Part shown: positions 12,021-24,100 of the stretch, piece by piece
How the letters are laid out: each line of letters opens with the position of its first letter
Numbering within the stretch: position 1 is the stretch's first letter
NCBI GenBank assembly: GCA_029747015.1
Contig: JAKOGI010000362.1
Span: 477,501 to 541,500 of the forward strand
Source: Carnegiea gigantea
Taxonomy: Eukaryota; Streptophyta; Magnoliopsida; Caryophyllales; Cactaceae
DNA length: 64,000 nt
Direction: 5' to 3'
Notes under the pieces: model-generated
The model's database searches: none
What the model was told of the DNA's origin: nothing
The model's input: the letters and a program-made list of their open reading frames with translations, nothing else
Made by a program: the position numbers and the translations under genes

Positions 12021-13644
12021 TATTTGCGCTAAAAATATGATATTTTTATGGTACCTTTATACCCGATTTATGCTCGAAATAATTATTATTTTTAGATTTT
12101 TATTTGATTCTAATTGATTTTTGTAGGTGATGAAAAAGTAAGAAAAATGAAGGAATTTGGTGAACCGCCAGCCCATTTCTCGTCCCAACTCAAAACAAAA
12201 AGGAAAAGGAAAAAAAAGGAAAAGTCTAAAAATAAAACTCCATCCCAGGCACGCATGTGGCACGTGCTTGTTCATTTCCCACTTATTCCTCCTACTCTTT
12301 CTCCTCTCTCGGCTTTGGAACCCAAAAACACCCCCATTCTCGACATCTTCATCATCTCTCTCTAACCAACTCATCTCCCTCTCTCTCTTTCGATCTCGCT
12401 CAAAACCACTCAGCACCATCACCAAATCTCACGCAACATCCTCCAGCACAGCATCATCTTCCAACCGTCCACACTACCACGTGAATCAAGGGGTGAAATG
12501 AAGCCGGATTCGAATACAAATCGAAGACAGTGTCATATTTGAAGGCAGCTAGGCATCAAATTAGGTTTTTCATTTAAGTTTTCATGTTTAATTTGAGGGT
12601 TTTAATTAGTTTGAGTTGGTAGTATTCTTAGAGTTTAGTTTTGAGGATTTTATTTCAATTTTAGGTTCTCCATTCTCGACTATCATTCCGAATTTCAGAT
12701 CTATTTTCGAGTTGCAATTTCATGTAATTTAACCTTGAATCTTTCGAATTTCTGCTTGTAATTTTCTGTTCTGAGTTGGGTTATGAATTTCAGCTTGAAT
12801 TCTAGCTTCAATGTTGAATCCATTCGACTGCTTGATGTCATCTTTTTTGTTTACTTTTTGTGCTGCAACCCGAGCGCCAGTACTGGAGCTAGATTCCAGC
12901 TTGTTCACCTTCACGTTATTCTGGTTTGGTTGCTAACTCACTCTTTGTTGTTTTTGGTTAAATTGTTTTCTTTTTTTAATTTTTTTCCTTGCTTTAGTTA
13001 TGTCTTCCTTCCCCTGATGCTCTGTTTCAAGTATTAATCAACTATACAACTCTGTCTCTTAACTCCTGTATCAATTGACCATGGATTAATTATGCATCCT
13101 GGGTTATGCATTGCTCTATTTCTCTGTTGCCCATTTCTGGTTAGCATTATGAGGAGTTGATTTCTGTTGCTTGGTGTTTCGACTAAAGGCTATTTCTGGG
13201 TTGCCATTGATGGAGGGCATCGAGTAGGTTGGGGTTGAGTTAAGTTGTTTTTTTTTGTTTGTGTAGGATTGGTTTGATTTAGTTGTTATTGTTTTAAGCT
13301 AATATTGTGGCTTCTTGTAGGATGGGTTTGATTTAGTTGTTATTGTTTTAAGCTAATATTGTGGCTTCTTGTCTTCTAGGTTAGGGGGTTGAATTTAGTC
13401 TCTTGTTGCTGATTTTTGAGTATTACCAGGGTTTAGTTAGTCGATAATCTTGGATATTATGGTCAAGCCATAGATTATGTTAGCTTATTTTAGCTCTTAT
13501 TTCTTTGACTCTTGCGATCATTCTAGGTTAACATTATTTTGGTGGCCTTAATTTCATCCATCGTCCCTGTGGAGACGACCCTCAAGTACTACGACGATAG
13601 TCGTATACTTGCGGCATTTATTTTATACTCAAAATTATCGAACA
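12021..13644 (+). repeat. 5' LTR of Gypsy derivative
   Basis: Aligns with 27802-29384 over its length. It includes the shared 3' end CATCGTCCCTGTGGAGACGA. It holds a 54-bp tandem duplication (13264-13371) missing from the other LTR, which explains most of the length difference. Small open frames inside (12057-12501 on both strands) are not supported as genes. Confidence 0.87.
13264..13371 (+). repeat. 54-bp tandem duplication in the 5' LTR
   Basis: Two near-identical units starting TAGGATTGG and TAGGATGGG, 54 bp apart. The partner LTR has one unit, so the duplication arose after insertion. Confidence 0.85.
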
Positions 13645-13650
13645 ATTTTT

Positions 13651-13669
13651 TGGCGCCGTTGCCGGGGAC
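13651..13669 (+). promoter_or_regulatory. Primer binding site, tRNA-Asp type
   Basis: TGGCGCCGTTGCCGGGGAC lies six bases after the LTR end. It matches the primer site established for Athila/Tat Gypsy elements, complementary to the 3' end of tRNA-Asp. Confidence 0.92.
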
Positions 13670-13856
13670 GACGGTTTTGAATTAGTCCACTTTCACTTTT
13701 TAGTTAATCTTCGTCTTTATTGTGCTTAGATTATCTAGTTTTTTAATTACTTTTTTCCCCTGCTATGTGATCTTTTGTTTCATTTCGTTGAATTTGTTAG
13801 TATTTTGTAATTAGTTGTTTTAGTTTTTTATCCTTTTTGTAAAAAAAATTGAAAAA

Positions 13857-14200
13857 ATGCCAGTTCTTAATTTTCCTCAGTTTAAGCTTGAGCTTTTCTA
13901 GTGACATATTTCAAGACTCAATTATCACCGTGCTCAATCGACGCAAAATTTTGATAAATGGGAAATCTGTGAGGTTATTTGTGTGGGTCTAAATGCTGAA
14001 TTTAGAGGTCATACTAAGTTCATGTGTCTTGGGGGGTTTTCTAGGCTTGTGGTCTAAAACTCCAGATGAAGTTTGGGATTTCCTTCAATACTTGGCTCGG
14101 GAAACTTGGGAGTTTGAGCAAGTTAAAGAAGCTCTTGTTCACTCTTCTTCAGATCCTTGTTTATCATTCTAAACCTTACCATCAAGATCAATTTAGAGAC
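13857..14200 (+). pseudogene. Gag-like remnant of Gypsy derivative
   Basis: Begins with an ATG (MPVLNFPQFKLELF) that reaches a stop after 14 codons. Further pieces include WEICEVICVGLNAEFRGHTK and, after another stop or frame change, KTPDEVWDFLQYLARETWEF. Spacing after the primer site and the pattern of Trp, Phe and Leu residues resemble plant Gypsy gag. Several stops and at least one frame change rule out function. Assignment to gag is inference from position and composition. Confidence 0.5.
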
Positions 14201-14316
14201 CCTTGTTTTAATAAGCTTATGTACCCCTTGTTTTATGCGATTATTGTCAATCTTCTATTTATGAAATGTGATCGTGTCCATTATCTGCTGATATAGATGC
14301 ACTAGAACATTGTACT

Positions 14317-14883
14317 ATGGACATGATATGGCAATTTTCTGGTATTCAATATAGGGAATGTTATAATGACTTGCCTGTGACGGGCACTAGTCTAGGGTAT
14401 CCTATGCCTAATGTTAGTCCAGTTGATGATTTTGAGTCTTTTTTTCCGGAAAGGCCCAATATGCACGTTGATACACATTTTTCTGATCTTAGGAAAGAGA
14501 ATGACACCCCGATATCATTCCATGTTTCCCCTCTTGAGCCTAGCACACCTAGGGATATCACTAACGATGTCTTGATTTTTCCCGATCCACCTAATCCTTT
14601 GACCCTATCTTGTAAATTTGAGGAGGTTCAGAGACTTAAGGGTAGTGCTAATTCTAAGGAGCATTCTCTTCATGAGCCTTTTGATGTAGATTTTAGTGAG
14701 GTTACACCTCCTGATAAGCTTAATGATCCCTTTTCTGATAAGTCTCATCCTGACTTAGGGCCCGCCCCTCCCATGACAGCCCTTTCTTCTTCCCTTCTCC
14801 TCTTTCTCCCTTCTTTAGACCCTCTTGAGTCTACTTTTGTAGTGTCTGAGACGTTTGTGTTTGGTAATCCCTATTTAGATTAG
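14317..14883 (+). CDS. ORF of unknown function in Gypsy derivative (188 aa)
   Basis: An open frame of 188 codons from an ATG to TAG. The product is rich in Pro, Ser and Asp with a hydrophobic patch near the end (ALSSSLLLFLPSL). No zinc knuckle, protease or RT motif is present, and I do not recognise the family. It occupies the space where gag/pol would be in an autonomous element. It may be a conserved filler ORF of this non-autonomous family or a chance survivor of a decayed longer frame. The region upstream (14066-14296) is also open but looks like frame-shifted gag remnant. Confidence 0.35.
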   Translation: MDMIWQFSGIQYRECYNDLPVTGTSLGYPMPNVSPVDDFESFFPERPNMHVDTHFSDLRKENDTPISFHVSPLEPSTPRDITNDVLIFPDPPNPLTLSCKFEEVQRLKGSANSKEHSLHEPFDVDFSEVTPPDKLNDPFSDKSHPDLGPAPPMTALSSSLLLFLPSLDPLESTFVVSETFVFGNPYLD

Positions 14884-14928
14884 ACTCTTGAGGATAGTGA
14901 TATAGATGGACTCGAGAATCACTTTAAG

Positions 14929-15210
14929 GTGAGGGACTTGACTTTAGGCTATCATTTGAGCTTTGATTGTCATATTTCATTTGATTGGCCTTCTCTTGGT
15001 CTTTTCCCCTCTTCCTTGAGAGATGTTGCAATTCATTTTGGTCATTCAGACCACTTTCGATGGCCTATGCATTCATATAGTCACATCATTATTAGGCCAC
15101 TGACTTGTGCATCTGATTTTGCATATACACATCTCACCTCTCTTTGGGCTGAGAGCTTTGATAAGCTCAAGAGGGCCTTGACTTACATTGCATTCATGCA
15201 CCTTATATAG
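14929..15210 (+). CDS. ORF of unknown function in Gypsy derivative (93 aa)
   Basis: A 93-codon frame downstream of the 188-aa ORF, rich in His, Ser, Asp and aromatic residues (HLSFDCHISFDWPSL). It might continue the same ancestral protein after a stop at 14881-14883. No family recognised; whether it is translated cannot be judged from sequence. Confidence 0.3.
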   Translation: MRDLTLGYHLSFDCHISFDWPSLGLFPSSLRDVAIHFGHSDHFRWPMHSYSHIIIRPLTCASDFAYTHLTSLWAESFDKLKRALTYIAFMHLI

Positions 15211-17051
15211 GCTCCTCTTTTTGTTTCTAACTACTTGCATTTTTACGAGGATTGGGCTCGATTATTTGATAAGCTGCTTCGTTCGTTGGTTGGTTTCGAT
15301 ATGAGTAACAGCTTATAAGTTGTGATGGAGCAACTGATGCTCCATGATCCTCCTAGACAGCATCTGAGTGAAGCATTTAGTTTGAATACAATCAGTATCT
15401 AACCTGATATGATCATTCCACCCTCCGCTCTTCTCTTTTTCATTTCTTTTCTTTCTTTTCGTACTTAGTTGTGGATATTTAGGATTGTGATTATATGGGC
15501 GATCAATTTTGAGGAGCAATTTGGAATTTATTTAGCAGTGTTGGCTATGATCACCTTGATTATGTTATGATTTTGTGAATACTTGTTAGTTATGAATATC
15601 TAGGATTGTTCTTCTATATGTTTTAGTTCCGTTGTTTGGTTTCTTTGATTTTGTGTTTTGTTTCCTTGGTTTGTGTTTTGTTTCTTTAGTTTGGTGAGTT
15701 TTGGGTTTTGGTTGGGTTAGTTTTTGTTTAATCTTTTATTTTTGTTTCCTTTCTAGTGTTTTAGTGGTTGCATTTTGGTTTTGTGTTTGGTTTGGTTTTG
15801 GTTTTGGTCTTTGTTTTGTTTATTTTAGAATGCGTTTTTTTTTTTTTTTTTGGTACATATCTATGGTTTCTTGTTGGTTTTATGATTGTATAGCTTATGT
15901 GATTGCTTTTTGATGCCTTAGTTACCACAATGAGGACATTGTGAAGTTTTTGTATGGGGGTAAGGTGCCCATTTGTACATATTTTTTAAAAATTTATATT
16001 TTTTGAAAATTTTGAAAAAATTCAAAACAAAATTTTTCTTTTTCTTTTGGGTTTTGTGTGCTCTCTTAGGTGGTTGTGATCTCATGAGGCCAATTTACTA
16101 AGTTATATGTAAATAGAGATTGCAAGATGAGATGTCCAGTTAAGGACGTAGATTCGATTTTTCATAGTAACCCGTCTCATATGTATGATTTGTGCCTACC
16201 TTGCTCACTTTATCATAATTCTTAGGGTGCTGTTGTTAGGTTGGCATGTGAACTCTTTGTTTGTCGAAGTTACCTTTTAAGCTCTTGAAAAATTAGGGGG
16301 AAAAAAAAACAGAAGGAAAATGTCTAAAAAAAGTGAATATAAACCGGGGCACCAATGTTCAAAGCCACTATCTTTATTTCATATCTTTAATTGGCTTGAA
16401 TATGTGCTATTTTACTCGATTACGCATCTGTTTGGGCGATGAAATAAGTGCTTTGCACAATCAAGTAAAACCCCTTTTTAGGAAAGGCTCGAGTAGTTGT
16501 AAGTCATGCAAGTTTAGGGTGTGTACATTATTACTCTTGAAAAAAAATGAAAAAAATGGAAAAATGGAGCAAATAAGGCAATTAGGTAAGGAAACGGGGA
16601 TCATGTTGATGTTAGCAACTTGATTCATAAGAGTTGATACATATTAGCACATACACCAAGGTATACATATCATTATATATTGTTTATGGGCTGAAAAATG
16701 AGAGTCGAGATACTTCTTTTGACTTCAATATCTTCTAATTGTACATTCTATTTGTATATAGTTTGGTCACTTGGTTACTAGGGTGATGCAATTGTCTGAG
16801 TTGTGTGCATAGTTTCCCTATTATTCGTATATATGTTTATGTTTTAAAAATAACCAAAAAGATTTTCCTTTTGTTTTGAAATACTTTTTATGGGTATTTC
16901 ACTTGAAAACCCTTACGAGACCTTACTCGTTCACTTGGGAAATCGAGGGGTTTAAAGGACTTGTTGCATATGCTAAGTGCCACCGTGGTTCCTACGAAAC
17001 TGAGTTTGGGTTTTCTTTTTCTTATTTCCGTTTTTTTAGTTAGTTAAGTTA
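15211..17051 (+). other. 3' internal region of Gypsy derivative, non-coding
   Basis: T/G-rich sequence with a purine run at 15955-15961 (GGGGG) that resembles an internal copy of the polypurine tract. The short Phe/Trp-rich frame at 15701-15913 is a low-complexity artefact. No domain was recognised on either strand. Confidence 0.6.
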
Positions 17052-17073
17052 TTTTACTCGAGGACGAGTAAAA
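17052..17073 (+). other. Perfect hairpin before the polypurine tract
   Basis: TTTTACTCG and CGAGTAAAA form a 9-bp stem around AGGA. It sits just before the Copia insertion point. In the uninterrupted element it would lie within about 20 bp of the 3' LTR. Confidence 0.75.
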
Positions 17074-17077
17074 TCTT
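17073..17077. repeat. Target site duplication ATCTT, left
   Basis: Exact match to 27787-27791, flanking the 10.7-kb Copia. Confidence 0.92.
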
Positions 17078-18555
17078 TGTTGAATTAGAGAGTACACAAC
17101 CACAAGAGGGGGGTGAATTGTGGTGTCCGATTTTCGCAAGTTGCTGACAAACAGTCTTAGACCCTGTTCGCACAGGTTGTTTCTGAGATAAGCAGAAGCG
17201 AAAATCCAACAAAATTGAATGCGGAAATAATGGACACAGGATTTTTACGTGGAAAACACCTCTAGCCCAACTGAGGTTAAAAACCACGACCTACCTCGTG
17301 TAGGATTTAAACACTTCACTAAACGGGCTAATCACATTACAATAGTAACACACCTTGTTACAACTTGTAACACACGTAACCTGTCTTCCCTAAGACAAGT
17401 TACCCCACGTCCAAAATCCCCTTGATTTGGACACACACTCTACTCACTCTTGTGAAAGAAGAATGTAAAGAAAAAACACCCTATTACAATGCTTCTCAAC
17501 TAAGCTAATATAGGGTACAATGAAGTCCTAGTATGCCAACTTTGAAAGCTCAATTAATTCACTCACAAGGCTCGGTTTTCTTTTCAAACGTTTTAGCTCA
17601 TGAACTCAGATTTTTTCTCTTTGAAAACCGATGTCTCCAAGATTGTAAGAAGCCGCCTTTTATAGTGCTTGGAAAACAATTCATCAAATTTTTGAAAACT
17701 AAAAAATCTGAAGAATATAGAATCCTTTACCCACAAGGGATGGAAAAACTATTTCTGAAATTTTTGGAAACTAAAATCCTAGAGAAAATAGAATCCTTTA
17801 GCTATAAGGGGTAAGGTGACATGAGCTGAAAAACTCTTCCTGAACCGCGTGCATAAGGCGGTGTTCTTTAGCAGCTAGCCCATGTTTTTCTCAACTACCT
17901 TATCCACTTGCCAAAAATTGGATATTCTTTTTATTCAAAAAGATTTTGCAAATCCCTTAAGATTTTTGATAACCGTTTTTAGGGTAAGGAATAAGATACT
18001 CCATAGAAAAATCTTTCTTGCAAATCTTTGAAGAAGCAGCTCAAAATCCTAAAGATAAAATTCGTGCAAAGCAGTTTTTCGCAGCTTATTCGGGAAACAC
18101 CCTGATCGCCCTGTTCCCAGGGTTGTTCTGAAGGGTGATCCGAAATATTTTCCGAAAAGCAAAACCGTTTCCAGTGAGTGGTAAATTAAAACTTTCTAAT
18201 TGGCATATTAACAAGAGTCTAAAAATATAAAACCAAATATCTTGTTGTAACCACTAGTCATCTTGTAGAACGACTTTGTTGCAAACACTTCACAGAACCT
18301 GTTTGCCACAGCTGCACTTATATCTTATGTTTCAAACACTTCACAGGATATGCTTCAAAACACCTTACAGAGCCTGTTCCTCATGGTTGTTCTTACATCA
18401 CTGACTTGAGTACCTGTTCTTGATAAACCATTAGTCAAGCAGTTTTAATATATTGAAGAACAGCAGTAAGACCCTGTTGGTAAAGCCTGTTTGCAACAAC
18501 AACAACTACTACAACACTTGGATTTGTTATCATCAAAACCTTATACATTCTAACA
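17078..18555 (-). repeat. 3' LTR of 10.7-kb Copia
   Basis: Starts TGTTGAATTAGAGAGTACAC and ends CATTCTAACA on the plus strand. Near-identical to 26298-27786, which carries a short extra segment around 27450-27470 and single-base differences. Confidence 0.94.
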
Positions 18556-18556
18556 A

Positions 18557-18571
18557 CTTCCCCCTTTTTGA
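18557..18571 (-). promoter_or_regulatory. Polypurine tract of 10.7-kb Copia
   Basis: Minus strand CAAAAAGGGGGAAG directly before the 3' LTR. It fits the plus-strand primer role. Confidence 0.85.
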
Positions 18572-19039
18572 TGATGACAAACTAAGTGACCATATTGACT
18601 TTCAAGGACAATTGAAGTGATTAGTGCCAATTATTTATAGGACCGACAATTCACATGAAGCAGTCAGTATCGAAAGAGTGTAAGAAATTTAACTCGTCCA
18701 TGGCAAATCTAAAACAATATTGGTCATCCTATCTTCCTCCTTTTGGCATCATTAAAAAGTAGGGGCGAACAGTCAAACAGGGTGTTTGCTATCACCACCA
18801 CTTGGGTAATGGAGGAAAGGCAACAGGCGATACACTCAAGTGTTTTGGTACGGTAATGAGATTGGCCATCCTAGTCACACACAAGCAATTCACAGCAAAA
18901 AGCAAGCAAGGCAAAGCCAATCAAAAAACAAGATATCCTGTCATTCATCAAAAGAGTGCAACAGAGTGCAAACTGATTCACCAAGGGAAGTGAGAACAGG
19001 CTATGAGAACAACAGATGGGAACAGCTCATGAGGGGTGT
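18572..19039 (-). other. Spacer between third ORF and 3' LTR
   Basis: About 470 bp with no recognised coding on the element's sense strand. Plus-strand frames here (18802-18993, start of 18840-19325) are antisense and show no motif. Confidence 0.6.
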
Positions 19040-20733
19040 TCAAGGAGCAGAAGGAGAAAATTTTGCTGAAAGTGAAGAGAGAAGGGCAAGGAGATCTGCA
19101 TGGCGTTTTACATTTAGAGCTTTTTCCTCGTCCAAGGCAGCCTTTACAGCGTTAAGCTCAGTACTGAGGCGAGAGTTTTCTTCCAAAGCAGCCTCAAGCT
19201 TGGTTGAGGAACTGCCAGGAGCAGGAGGACGGGGTGTTCTGGTCCCCTGTTCTGAGGCAGACCCCTCAATCAAAGCATACCCACACCCCATAAGGGTGTT
19301 ACTCCCGATCTCATCAATGAACTGAGTGCCCACCTTCTTCTGCAGTGTCACCCCAAAGTGCTCAAACACACTAGTCAGAAAGAAGCCGTATCCCAGGTCA
19401 TGTTCCCTAGAGGTGTTTGCAATTCTTGCAATATGTCGAATCATGATGGCAGGAAGCTTAATTTGCACTTCCTTGTCCATCAGATCCATCAAACACTGAT
19501 CCATGGCATCAGCAAGATTGCGACCCTGGCCTCTGGGGATGACATTCTTGATGATAAACCAAAATAGCAATTGATGGAGCGATGTTATGTCCCCTTTCTT
19601 CATAGACTTGGGTGTTTGCAGGCTTGGTTGCTGGCTAAATTTCTAGGCGAGTTCCAGCAGCCTGGCCGTCCCTAGAATAGTCTTGTCTTCCCTTACATAT
19701 ATATCAAAGCCTGTGCAGGGAATCCCCAGAATGTCCCCTAATATCTTCGCATCAAAGCGAAGCTGCTTCCCATTAACAATACTTGTCACCACTCCTTCGG
19801 TGACAGTGCAGTTGGCATAGAACTCTGCCAACTCATGTACAGAACACCCCAGCTGGGTGTTTGTAAACAACTCATACCACCCCTGTGCACGCAGCTTGTG
19901 CAGAAACACCCCCAGACCCTGTTCCTCAAAAATATTTGACCTTTATAATTTTGCTCCTGACAACCGGTCTCTGAATCAATTGGGTCAGTTTGGCTGAGAT
20001 TGCAGACGGGGTAGATTTCTTGGCTCGTTTAGGTTGGGGCTTAGTAGGAGGGTCTTGGGTGGAGGCATGTTTGAGGGAGGTTTTTCTCTTGGGAGTTTTG
20101 AGGGGTGATGGTTTTGGTATAGGAAGAGGCTTATCCTCTGAGGACTCTGAGAACACGGGCGTGCCCTGTTTGAAGGCAGTGTTCTCAGTGTCGCTATCTG
20201 ATGAAGGCTTAGAGGAGGAATCAATCTCCTCAACAACAGGGGCTGACTGTTTGGCAGGACGAGGCGTGGATTGGAAAGCAATTCGGGCTGATTTTTGAGT
20301 TGGCCTGTTTGTGGGTTTGGATGAAGAGTGGATTTGTGGTTTTGGTTTGACAGGGGGTTCACTTTTTGAGGGCTCTTCAGTCTGGCCGCTTTTAGGCCTT
20401 GATGGTGGTCGTGCTCTTGGCATTCTAGTACGCCTAGCTACAATTTTGTACCGTTTGCGTTTATCACCGGTTGGTGGTACCGGTGTGGCTTGTTCAGTTT
20501 TGGCAGGGGCCTCCTCCAGTTGACCACTACTTCCCCCTTCTTCTCTTGACAAATCCTCCCCTAGGTTCTCCTTAAAAACTTCAGGCCCTGTTTCTGACCC
20601 TGTTTCCTTCCATGAGGGCCGTCAGAAATTGTGTAGGTGCAAACAGGGCTGTGGCTGTTTGTAAGGCTGTGCCCTGTGTCTGGTTGCCCTGGGTCAAGGT
20701 CGAGGAGCTCTCGAAGCTAATGGGGAACGCCAT
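19040..20733 (-). pseudogene. Third ORF: plant-transposon-domain protein, broken
   Basis: A sense-strand ORF between pol and the 3' LTR, about 565 codons. It starts MAFPISFESSSTLTQG at 20733. A basic, Pro/Ser/Lys-rich segment follows (20552-19926), then a globular part with GWYELFTNTQLGCSVHELAE and LGDILGIPCTG (19909-19643). The rest, 19603-19040, has QIKLPAIMIRHIARIAN and YGFFLTSVFEHFGV and ends in a likely coiled coil (LEAALEENSRLSTELNAVKA). The globular part resembles the 'putative plant transposon protein' domain found in many plant elements; its role is unknown. Breaks: a frameshift near 20610-20630, a frameshift near 19926-19935 and an in-frame TAG at 19643-19645. No membrane helix or signal peptide is visible, so an envelope role is not supported. 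Confidence 0.72.
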
Positions 20734-21165
20734 TTTTCAGAGGAAGGAGAGAGATTAGGGTTTCTTGAACAGAGTTTCAAAGCAAGAGAGTTTCGGTGGA
20801 GGTGAGAGATTGAGCAAGAGCTTTAAAGGGAGAGAGAGACGTGCGAAATCTTTGAAAGATTTTGCCCGTTTTTGCAATGGACTTTAGCATTTATTGCGCA
20901 CGCCTCGGGAAGAGATTAGTAATTTTTCAATTTGTTGCACACATTTGACAAACAAGAGGCGTACCTGTTCCTGATGCTTGTTCTTGAGGTTACTTGCTCG
21001 GTAACATTGGACAATAAGGGCAATCTCATTAGACCTCAACGAGTGTCAGCAAGTTGCAAACCTCACATATGCTAAACATAGCACACAAGTTGATTGCAAA
21101 CAAAAATTTAACATGTTGTACCCGTCACTTTTAAATTTTGCAAACAGGGAGAGAGAACAGGTTGG
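20734..21165 (-). other. Spacer between pol and third ORF
   Basis: About 430 bp without recognised coding. It may hold the leader or splice signals of a subgenomic third-ORF message, but none can be fixed by eye. Confidence 0.5.
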
Positions 21166-24100
21166 TCAGGTTGTTCTAATTAAGCCTAGTTCGAGTCTAT
21201 TCCTTTCAAATTGTTCTCTACTCAATGCCTTTGTGAATATATCAGCAATTTGATTTTCAGTGGCACAAAAATTCATTGAGATTACTCCTTTTTCAACATT
21301 GTCTCTTAGAAAATGATAACGAATGTCAATATGTTTTGTTCTTTTGTGTTGACATGGATTTTTGGCAATGTTAATTGCACTTGTATTGTCACAATAAATA
21401 GGAATGCATCCTATGTCAACACAAAAGTCCTTGAATTGTTGTCTTATCCATAATAACTGAGCACAACAAGATGCAGCTGCCACATACTCAGCTTCTGCTG
21501 TGGACAAGGCAACAGAGAGTTGTTTCTTGGTTGCCCAAGATACCAAACAAGGTCCAAGAAAGTCAGCCATACCTGAGGTGCTTTTCCTATCAACCAAGAA
21601 ACCTGCGTAATCAGCATCAGCATACCCAACAAGATCAAAGTTTCAACCTTTAGGATACCATAAGGCTAGATCAGGTGTATGTCTTAAGTACCTAAAAATC
21701 CTTTTAACAGCCTTTAGATGAGTTTCTTTAGGGCTTGATTGAAAACGTGCACATAGACCAACACTAAAAACAATGTCAGGTCTACTAGCAGTTAGATATA
21801 AGAGTGACCCTATCATGTCCCTATAGGATTTCTCCTCAACTGAGGGACTACCATCATCCATTACCAACCTAATTGAAGGAGAGATGGGAGTATCAATGGG
21901 CTTGGCTGACTCCATCCCAAAACGCTTAAGTAATTCCCTGATATACTTTTGTTGATGGATCATGGTGCCGTTTGAAGTTTGCTTGATTTGCAAGCCTAAG
22001 AAAGAAATTAAGCTCACCCATCATGCTCATTTCAAACTCACTCCTCATCATTTTTGAAAATTCATTGCACAAATCATGATGAGTTGTACCAAATATGATG
22101 TCATCGACATATACTTGGATAATCAACAAATGTTCCCCCTTAGATTTCAGAAACAAGGTATTGTCTACCTTGCCTCTTGCAAAATTATTTTCCAATAAAA
22201 AGCTTGACAACCGCTCATACCAAGCTCTAGGAGCTTGTTTTAAACCATAAAGTGCCTTGTCAAGTTTGAAAACATGGTTAGGAAATTCATCACTTTCAAA
22301 ACCGGGGGGTTGTTTGACATACACTTCCTCTTTAAGGTACCCATTTAGAAACGCACTTTTAACATCCATTTGATATAACTTGATCTCCATGTGGGCTGCA
22401 AAAGCTATCAAGATTCGAATGGCTTCCATCCTTGCAACAGGTGCAAACGTCTCTTCATAATCAATTCCCTCTTCTTGGTTGTAGCCTTGAACCACCGGCC
22501 GGGCCTTGTTCCTAGTGACTGTTCCGCACTCATCTAGCTTGTTACGGAACACCCACTTGGTTCTAATGATTGTTCTATCCTCTGGCCGTGACACAAGGTG
22601 CCATACCTTGTTTCTTTCAAACTGATGGAGTTCTTTTTGCATGGCTGTGACCCAATCTGAATCTGCAAGAGCTTCATTAATATTCTTAGGCTCAATTTTT
22701 GAGAGAAAAGCATAGAAAGCACAGAAATTTTTAAGCCTAGATCTAGTTTGAACTCCTGCATTAATATCAGACAAAATTTGATCAAGAGGATGTGAACTTT
22801 GGTATTTCCATGATCGTGGTGAAAGTGGGTTCACAGATATGCTCTCCATCCTAGCTGGAATACTTGGTGAAACAAGTTCAGAACCTGTTCCCAAGCCTGT
22901 TTGGGAGCCTGTTCCTGAAATTATCTCAGAAGGGTTCGGCTGATGTTGTCCCGAACAGGGTTCCACCCTGTTTCCCCCTGTTTGGTTCACACCCTGCCTA
23001 CCTTCCTGAAGAACAGCTTCAGGCCTTGATCTCTCAGGTTGATCCTTACCTGGTTCATCTTGAAGCAGCATGTCCTTTTTAACAAGACCTAGTTCGAGGT
23101 CTTCCTCCTGTGCATCATTCTCACTTAGAGAGTTAGTTTTATTAAAAAGCACATGCACACTTTCTTCAACACACAAGGTTCTCTTATTAAACACTTTGTA
23201 TGCCTTACTATGTGAGGAGTAACCGAGGAATATTGCCTCGTCACTCCTTGGATCAAATTTCCCTAAGGCATCCTTTCCATTATTATGCACAAAACATTTA
23301 CACCCAAAAACTCTCAAATGCAAAATATTTGGTTTTCTTCCTTTGAGGATCTCATAAGGAGTTTTGTTAAGAACAGGTCTAATCATGCATCTATTTATAA
23401 TGTAACATGATGTGTTTAAAGCTTCAGCCCAAAAATTTCTAGGAAGACCACTAGCAACAAGCATTGTTCTAGTCATGTCCTCTAGAGTACGATTTTTGCG
23501 CTCTACCACCCCGTTCTGTTGGGGTGTTCTTGGAGCTGAAAAATTGTGATCAACACCATGCTCATTACAATAGTCAATAAAGCTCGAATTTTCAAATTCT
23601 GTACCATGGTCAGACCTTATGCATACCAAAGAGTGTCCTACCCTCTTTTCAGTCTTTTTAATGAAAGCAAGAAATTTTTTAAAAGTTTCATCTTTAGAAG
23701 CCAAAAACAAAGTCCAAGTGAAACGAGAGTAGTCATCCACTATCACAAGCACATACCTCTTGCCACCTCGGCTCATGATCCTCATTGGACCACATAGATC
23801 CATATGTATTAATTCAAGGGGTCGAGTAGTGCTTATATACTTTTTAGACTTAAATGAATTTTTGACTTGTTTGCCTTTGGCACATGCATCACATACCTTG
23901 TCATCATTGAATTTGATGGAAGGTAAGCCAACTACTAAATCTTTGGTTACAAGTTTGTTCAAAAGAGAGTGGCTTGCATGACCTAGTCTTTTGTGCCAAA
24001 GCATAACATCATCTTTTAAGGCACTCAAACAAGTCAAATTATTTTGGGGAAGAGTAGAAATACACACTTTATAAACATTTTTGTGTCGCTTCCCCCTCAA

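Noticed and set aside
12057..12501. Overlapping open frames on both strands of the Gypsy derivative LTR
   Set aside because: They lie in the LTR, recur with shifts in the partner LTR at 27898-28322, and have no domain; they look like low-complexity frames in a transcribed leader.
15701..15913. Phe/Trp/Cys-rich 70-codon frame suggesting a membrane protein
   Set aside because: It arises from a T/G-rich run in the non-coding 3' part of the Gypsy derivative.
19990..20523. Plus-strand frames opposite the third ORF
   Set aside because: Antisense shadows of the Pro/Ser/Lys-rich coding segment.
19040..20733. Envelope protein interpretation of the third ORF
   Set aside because: No signal peptide or transmembrane segment is visible, and the domain resembles a plant transposon protein instead.
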